A stretch of 64,000 nucleotides of DNA from Lingula anatina (Eukaryota > Brachiopoda > Lingulata > Lingulida > Lingulidae). Every line of letters begins with the position of its first letter. Position 1 is the stretch's first letter. Under the pieces are notes generated by a model. It saw nothing but the letters and a program-made list of their open reading frames with translations. It was not told the DNA's origin and searched no databases. Below are positions 24,401-33,400 of this stretch, piece by piece. The stretch spans positions 137,467 to 201,466 of the forward strand of contig NW_019775821.1 in NCBI RefSeq assembly GCF_001039355.2, in the 5' to 3' direction. A program made the translations under genes and the position numbers.

Positions 24401-27400
24401 CAGCGGTCGCCAAAACGGACCAGTACCCCTGACAGGTAGTCGCCCAGGACGTTTCTAAGTCGCATTGGCGAGTGGGCGACCCTCTGTTTCGACCCCTGAT
24501 ATTGGCATCTATACAAAACTCAAGCAAAATTTTGAGTAATCTTTGCACCTTCCTGCATTGTACTTTAACAAGACAAGCTTAGTTAGCCAATATTTTTGGT
24601 AAATTTCTCCAAATGCTCATAAATAGTTCAATATTGACTAGTGTCCACATATCTTATTTTCCAGTAACCAACACGATTTGACACAAAATCATTTTTAGAC
24701 AAAAAAAATAGGAAACAATAGGAATTTTCTCTGAAAAATAGGAAAAAATTGGAACATCTCCAAAAAATAGGAACTTGACGCCCTGAAATGTACTTGAGAG
24801 TTTATCCACAAGATTAATACCTCATTTTAACTAGAATGTGGAAATTAAACTACAGCTTCTTTTATGTCTTAATCAAAACTAACAGTGTATGTTATCAATA
24901 CACAACATATGTGTGTGCAGCTGTGTGTGTCCAAACACATCAACATGCCTAAACCATTGATATAAATCAGGATACTCACAAAGTTATGAGGTTCTTGAAA
25001 CATTCCAACGCTGAAGGATAAAGCCTATCTACCTTGTTGTATCCGATGTCTCTAAAATATGTCATTAAGTATAAACTAGAGGATCAGAGAGGCGATACCG
25101 TCTCTAGATATTGTACCACCAGCTGGAGTAAGCACATTCAAATGAACACACACCCCCCCCAAAAAAAAAAAGGGACACCACTATCAGTCTTGTCCTCTAC
25201 AAGCTCTATGCAATAAACAAGAATTCTCAAAATATGCAAAAAAAAAAAAAACAAAAAACAAACAAACAAAAAAAAAAACATAAAAATGGTCCAATCAAGC
25301 GGATTTTCCAATTGGCCTGTATTTTCCTAACACTGATCACTCCTGTGATTTTCTAGACAACAGCCCCCTTGGTTTTCCTTGAAATGTGTTACAGTGTTGC
25401 ATATATGCTGACAAAAGAGAACACCTAAGGGCAACAATGAGCAGATCTCTGCTAGTTTTGAAGATGTGAGGGGCAAGAAAATATGCAAAGTTCAGTTCAT
25501 GGTGAAAAATTAGGTCAATTTCAAGGTCACATTATATAATTTCCAATTCAAGTTCACTAGTAACTATGGACATTTCCTTGCCAATTTTGGAGATATAAAG
25601 GCCAGAACATGCAAAGTACAGTTCATCATAAAAAGTAGGTCAAAGGTCAATTTCAAGGTCACAGTTAGATTGCCAGTATATGACTTCCTATTTGGGTTCA
25701 ATAGTAACTATGTGCGTATCTTTGCCTGTTTTCGAGATATAAGAGAGAAATTTTACAAAGTTCAGTTAATGATGAAAAGTAGGTCAAAGGCCAATTTCTA
25801 GGTCACAGTTAAATTGCCAGTATATGACTTCCCACTCAAGTTCAACAATAACTATGGACGTATCTCTGCCAGTTTTAGAGATATAGACTTGCCCCTCAAG
25901 AAATCGACGCCTTCAAGAAATCGACGCAAACTGGAAGTACGTGCTTTTTTTCGCTATTTTTCCCGGCATGCTCTGCGTAAACATACTGCGTAGTCAAGTA
26001 AGTTGTAGCGTCTGATACAAAGTATCGAACGCAACATTTTAACTTTTGTTTATAATACAAAAAGCGTTGATAACGACCTTACACATGTTGTAGAAGAAGT
26101 TAGTTGAACAGAAATAATGTTTACTTACATAACTTTCCGTGCTTTTATGCTCTTGTCGACGTCCTATTATTTGCGCATCCTTCGTATGAGTAACTCAAAT
26201 TTAATTTATCATTATTTATTGTCGCCGGTGAAACTTTGTAAGTTCAAATGAAGTAGAAAAATACCACATTCATCTGCTTTATATATTCTAGATTTTTAAA
26301 ATTCTAACAGGTGCGTGTCCTTTGCTAGAAACGTTACTGGCTGATTGATGTTTTCCACATGTTAACCCAGCCGTAATTCTCTATACTCTGGATGTTTATC
26401 ACCTCCGTAGTACCCGACGTAGTATTACAGGTACAATGTACACGGCTTGTAAACACATTGCTTCAAACTTAGTGATAAACACAAACCTTGAAAAAAGGCA
26501 TCTTAAGTATCCAAATGATGTCCTTTGTTTTTGTCTCCAATTCATCTCTCTTGTGAGTGTAAATAAAATCGTCCCGATCAATTGTAGTTAGGATTGTTTT
26601 CTTGTATGGGTCAATAATATGTGTCACAACACACATACACATGTAGTAGTTTGGTGAATCACCGCTAGAGACCCTTACAATAGTAATGTTACAAGACGGG
26701 TTACGTAAGTAACTGATCTTGAGGTTTAATTTAAAAAGAAATCCTTTAGAATATCCAACTTCAGCAAATGATGGCCTAGTTATGTTTGTTTATCTAAAAT
26801 AAAAGCCCAAATTATGTGTGTTTACATTTTAAAACAACATTAATTAAACCAAAAATGTCAAATCAGTTTTCAATATGCCACGGAAATATAACTTAGAACA
26901 ATTAGATGCAGCTGTTTTGTCTGTGCAAGTAGGCACGTACACGTTGACTGAAGCGTCACGCGCTTTTGGTGTGCCAGTAACAACGATTGGTGACCATGTG
27001 TCAGGTACCGAATCATAGAATATACAAGTAGTGACTATAAAAGTAATGAACCGGTGAACAATATACGTGAGCATATACGCTGGTAATGACCGTATGAGTT
27101 GCATTTTATGTTCGTATTAATAACAATAAAAACAAAGAAAAACTAAAACGTAAATTGGTTTGTAAATAAAAACGTTTTTATTTTAATTTTATGAGTATTT
27201 GTTGTTTAATTCTTGCCTTGGGCAAATTCTCTTTCCTGTCCTGCTCTTAAGGTATATCCTGTTTCACTTCATTTCTCTGTCTCTCTTATATGCGTCTATC
27301 ACAAAAGGAAGACTGAAGTTTACACCTAAGAAAAAACCTTTAATGAACCCAGACGACGAGGAAGCCCTAATAGCCTATGCTATGCTTATGGCTGACTGGG

Positions 27401-30400
27401 GTTTTCCTCTGACAAGAGACCTGATGGGGCACTTTGCAAAAGGGATTATGAAAGAAAGGGACCCAAATGTGGAGTTTCTTGCATCGGATGGTTGGTGGTG
27501 GCGCCTTAGGCAAAGGCACCCCGAGCTCTCTCTAAGAAAGCCGGGATTAATCAATAGGTGTGCCTGTGACTGAAAATAATAATGATTGTGGTAATAATAA
27601 TGATGGTCATTCCAAATTCATTTTTTTTACAACCTAAAATGTTCACATATGAGTGTGGGCTTTTTTCCTCCATTTAACAAAGGCATTGTGTTAAAGGTAC
27701 TTAAAGGCAAAATCGCTGTGCTGTAACCGTTCTAGAAAATTATTTTTCAGAGGCAGAGCCGTCATGTCGCAGCAATCCGTTGCAGAATCGCATTTTGATT
27801 TACTAAAAGAAACTCTCGCACTGCACAACATTACCTGTCCAAGTAAAATCTACAATGTAGATGAGACTTACTTTCAATCTAAAGCAAGCTCGAAAGTTGT
27901 CACCAAGAAGGGAAAACAGTTCCCATATGAAAGAAAGGTAACCAATGCCAACCATGTTAGACGTGTGCAGCCTCATATTGGAGTGCAGCGGTGACGACGA
28001 AGAGAGAAAAGACCAAACCACTCAGACATATTACGATGACAATGGACAGCCGACAGACAAGACGGACTCGATGACGCAAACAGACTCTACTGACGCGACA
28101 CCTGTCTGTTACTGTGGTCACATATGCAAGATTAAGCAACACCCAATGGTGAAGATGGGCATAGTGTCTCCAACCATCGCGAAAGTGCTAATTGTACCAG
28201 CAGAAGGGGCGCCCATGAGAAAAAGAAGATTTGCAACAGATTATAGTAGATCGCAAGTACTGACGTCGGACGAAGTGATGGCAGAAAAAAGAAGAAAAGA
28301 GGAAGAAAGCCACAGGATTGTTCAAGAAAAACACAAGAAAAGGGAAGATGCCGCTAAGCGAAGGATAGAGAAGGAGGAGGAGAAGAAAAGAGCGGGCGAG
28401 GAGAGGGACAGAAAGAGGGCTGAGGCACACGATTGAAAGGCACAGAAGGCCTTGGAAGTGGAACGAAGAAAAGAATTAAGAAGACAGGAGAAAGAGAAAA
28501 AGGAAGAAGAGAAAAGGAAAAGAGCATATGAAAAGAGGGCAAAAAGAATGGGCATCGTGGCAGGAAATTTCTTCTTTGTAGAACCGCGGGAAGGGACGGA
28601 GGCACCAAGTAGACCTACACCCCGTCGGCCGGCACCGATCTGTAGCGTTTGCAATGGAATGGAGCCACCAAGCACTAGCACAACTGAGTTGGTGGAAGAA
28701 GTGTACGAGTTTATTCGGTGTGTCATTTGCAATGCGCAAGAACATCTTTCTTGCTCGAAAACACCCACATTTTTGGACGTTTTTTTATGCCATAACTGTT
28801 GGCAGGCATCAGAATAAAAGAGTATTGGTTTAGTTCTTTTCAACATGTATATTGTTTATTATTATAATTACAGTTTTTTCAACGTATTAATATTACATAT
28901 AAAGTAATGTACATAAATTTGTGGCCCTTCATTTGCCCCTTCATGTCTGTTGTAAATTCTGTCGTCTGTGATAGTTTGTTTTCTGTCACATTGTTCATCT
29001 TGAAATGATAAAATGTGTGTGTATTCTTTTTTCCGTTTTGATTAAAATGGGGCGGAATACGTAATTAGGACTACCTCTGTATATTATAAGATTGTAGTGC
29101 AAATATAAGTGGTCTTTGAGAAAAGTAAAATCTTTTATGACCAAACACTATTTGTGAGTCTTGAGTTCGTTCTCAGTACGTTTACTTAAGTTCAATTTCT
29201 AATACACTTTCTATAAACATATATGACGCCTTACACGCTTCAAACATCATTAAAAGCCGAATTCGTGAATCGTTTGAACTTTCTTGAAATGCTCTGAAAA
29301 CATGAGACAACATTGAAATATAAATCGAAATAAAAAAAACACAACTTAGTCTTAAATAGCTTTTTTTACTTAAAAAAAAAACTATATGCGTGGTTTGCAA
29401 AGTCATTTACTTAATATTTTGATAAAAAACGAAGTCCTTCTCAACAGAAAATCATCCAGCATCTTCCCAAGCACAATGGAATGACGTCACGACGCACTTC
29501 CGGTTTCCGTCGAGATCTTGAAGGCGTAAGTGTTATGGTTTGCAGTACATTCAGAGCGTTCTATCTCAAAATCTACACAACCAATTTTATTGAAATTTAC
29601 AACATTTATTCTTTACATAATATCGCACCTATGTGCGAAATCTGAGAGCTTGAGCTTATATACTTTTTCTATAGTGTTCATTCAAATTTGAAAATGAGCT
29701 ATTTCACGTCGATTTTTTGAAGGGCAAGTCTAAGAGCTGAAAAATTTGCAAAGTTCAGTTCATCATGAAAAGTAGGTCAAAGGTCAATTTCAAGGTCACA
29801 ATAAGATTACCAGTATATGACTTACTATTTAAGTTCAATAGTTACTATGGGCTTATCTTTGCTAATTTTTGAGTATTTCACATTTTATTTTCACCACTGA
29901 ATTTCGATGTTGAACTTGCACCGATTGACCCCAAACTTACGAAAATGAAAGATGACCCTTAGGGTAACACATGCTCATAATATTATAGATAAGATCTGTT
30001 TAGTTTCTAAAAAAATATATATAAAAAATATAAATTAAAATTTTCTTGCAAAAAATTAATTTTTTGAAAATTTTGAAATAAAGGTCAAAGGTCAAATCCT
30101 AGGGCACATTTGAAATCCTCACACATGACTTTCGGTGAGCCATCTGTTGTAATTGTTCCCATAATTCCATCGGTTTGGGAGATATTTAGCACTGAATTTT
30201 CAAAAATTTTGACAAGGGTGCATTTCAACAAGCCTCACGCCCAGGTCAATGCAACAACTGAGACAAAAAAAAAACCAGGGGGTTCAAGTTGAGATTATAT
30301 GTGAACTTAATCCAAGAGATGGGGACACAGGTCCTTCCGGTCTAGGAGGAGAAGCAGTAACGGTGACTTGTATCCCACGTCATCCTGCGGAGCCGGCGGA

Positions 30401-33400
30401 GCTGTACGAGATGGGTCGGGACTAAAACCATGAGTACCGCAAGCGTACAAGCTGGTGGTACTAATAACTTTAAAACAAATTAAGGCATATCTCAAATATG
30501 ATTTGAATTTTTAAAAACATTGAACAAAAACTGTTACTTAAATTTTATATTATTATTAAAACAATCACTTAATTATTTTTCTGTTTCATTACTTTCTCAT
30601 GACCTCGTGACAGAAAAAGATTTAACAATGTCAACTATCATCATCAATCTGACAAACACCAGTATTGCATTCAATGACCAGGTGTGATAGCTCTGCTTAC
30701 ATTCTCTCAAGTTAGTAATTTTGCTCTAGAGATTTCAAACCCACGGCTGTTTTTTAGTAAGGAGAAGGCTAATAATTTTTATAAATAAATGGAATAATTT
30801 CCTATTTCAACTTACAAAATCCTCAGTTCTGCATTTGCCTGGAATGGCCCACAATACCTTTTTTTACGCCAGATCTTCCCGTGAAATACAGTCCCAGGAA
30901 GCAGGTTATGAGACATATTTCTGAGAAGAAAATGAAAATGATAATGAGTAAGCAAAAAAAGATGTGTTTAGCCACATCTAACATTATCTGTTATTCAAAT
31001 TCCATTTGTATCCATGAATCTTAACTAGAATATATCAATTAATATAGGATGATATTTTGATGATGGCTTCAGGTTCAACAACTGATAGCATTAGAAATTT
31101 TTTAAATTGGTCACCATATCACTGAGTCGTTACTAACAGTTGGGAAGCAGGTAAACCATTCTCAATTTCCTTTTGACAAGAAAATGTAAGCATTGCTTTT
31201 ATTTACCATATCTAGTGATAAAGAAAAATCCATCTAACTAAGTCACAAAAATATTTATCTTTAACACTATTCTATACAACAATCTCATTAAGAACATTAG
31301 TTAAGGAAATTCAAATCATTTTTTCATAAGCTACACAAAAATTTTCTCTTGCACTTACAGATAGCGAAGGTGTGGCACTTGAAAAAAGGTGGCTGCTTGA
31401 AAAGCAGTGATTTTGTTATATGCAAGATTTCTGAAAAAATAAAAGCATGTCAGACTTCAACATTTTGTTAAAATGGCACTGCATTTTGAGGAAATGATCA
31501 TAAAATAAAATGTAACATATAATCATCCAAATGAAAGCCTTGCAATCAAATTCACTTATTTGACACAGACATGTTGCACAAGTAGAATTTATGGCACGAC
31601 TAATCAAAGATGTCTGTAGTTAGGCCTCACTTTTTTATTTTTATGGATGACATCCTCTTGGGACCCCGAAATCGGTGCGAGAGGGCGAAAAAAAAAAAAA
31701 AGTCCAAAAAAAAAAAAAAATGCTGCTTAAGTAAAGGTGTGCTGTCAGTACACAGCTGGAAACACAAATTTACCACAGAAACACATATCAAACTAACAAT
31801 ATGTCTTTATCCATGCTCTCAAAATATTAAAGCATTGTGAATACTTCATAGAAAGGTAAAAAAAAAGTCATGAATAGAGAGGCCCGTAGCCAGGGGAGGG
31901 GGGGGGTCGAAAGAACCACCCCTTTTGCTGGGAAAAGGTTCACTCTGGGTAAAATTTGATCTAGGTAGGCTATATGAAGTTTTTATGGAAAAAGGTCCTG
32001 ACCGACCTTCTGCCCACCAAATACCTTGACGCCCTGTCGACCCTTTTTTCGCTACAAAAAAACCTGGTATGTGCTGCTTTGGACCACCCTGAGCTTCAGA
32101 GCTAACTTGACACTAACCTTTTCACTGTAGCCTATCTCCATCGTGTCAAGTAACCTCTGACGAAAATAGTTTGACCTAGTTTATATAAGCCAATCGAATC
32201 CATGTTTCAAAATTTTTCACCAAAGTTTGGTGAAAACGCTGATTGGTTGATCGTCAATCGGCAATCCTCGGCTGATTCCGCAAGCTCCATACTAACAACA
32301 TAGTTATTGTCGAGTGCGGAGACATCCGAGTAGTTCCGAGTGGTTCCGAGTGCATAACCGTACACAAAGAAAGCATGGAGTATATCGGAATTGAAACCAG
32401 AGCAGTATGATGCCCTGCATCATTATCTACTGAGGGATGATGTATTTTGCGTGCTGCCCACAGGTTACGGCAAGTCCCTGATATTCAGCCTTATCTTTGA
32501 TTGGTCCGGATTTGAACAAAGCGCGCTTTGACTCGTTCGCGTTCATTGGCTAGATCGTTCAATGAGTCATTGAGTGCGGGCTTTAAATTTGATTGGCGGG
32601 CGGCGGGGGCACTCGAATCTGGTCAGAGGTTACTTGACACGATGGAGATAGGCTACAGTGAAAAGGTTAGTGTCAAGTTAGCTCTGAAGCTCAGGGTGCT
32701 TTGGACAGAATGTCACTGAAATTTTCCAGGCGATAATCACTGGCCACCGCCAGCCTTTCGCATAATTGTAAAAAAGTGGATATCTCCATGCCCAATATCA
32801 ATGGCATAACAATCCAAAACGACGGCCCCATTCTCTTTGCGACTTTACATAAGTAATTGTCATGTAATTTGAAAGTAATCCTAGGGATGAATTTGACGGT
32901 AAAGTGGCCATATTTCCACGTGGCGATAAAACGCATGCGCAGAAAGCTCATTTTCCGGCAAATTCAATAACGACGTTTGCGACAACCGACTTCATTGGAG
33001 GGGGGGGGGGAATTTTTTTTCGGAGAACGGATGAAAATCGGTGCGCGCGCAGGATGTCATCCATAAAAATAAAAAAGTGTGGCCTTACCAAGAATTGAAC
33101 AATCATGTCAACAGTTACTGCTCAGCAAGCATGCCACGTACAGTAATACATGTACAACCATTCAGAGTCAACTATGGCTATTCTATATCACAAATTTACT
33201 CTTTTATTTCCTACTGAAGACAAATTTAACACTGTTCTTGACAGGGTAAGATGAGAGCACGTGACAATGTAACGTTGGTAAGTTAAACCAAGTTCTTAGC
33301 CAGGGAACTTAAGTTTTTTTGGAAAACTGGGGCCAGATCACTGTAAATGAGGAACTTTAAAAATTCAACACACACACACACATATATATGTTACTAATTA

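Larger units (their letters stand above)
19451..24498 (-). mobile_element. Decayed hAT-family element, intron-containing
   Basis: The ends are CAGGGGTC (19451) and GACCCCTG (24491-24498), a typical hAT terminal inverted repeat; I do not see a clean 8-base target duplication. Inside, on the minus strand, is a multi-exon transposase-like gene with frameshifts (19700-24106). A separate 0.9 kb MITE is nested at 19932-20855. The whole lies in the 13.6 kb LRR-gene intron, in the same orientation as that gene. Confidence 0.65.

Noticed and set aside
28188-28846. Phe/Ser/Leu-rich minus-strand ORFs resembling membrane proteins
   Set aside because: They are antisense to the Lys/Glu-rich helix of the pogo-like transposase remnant.
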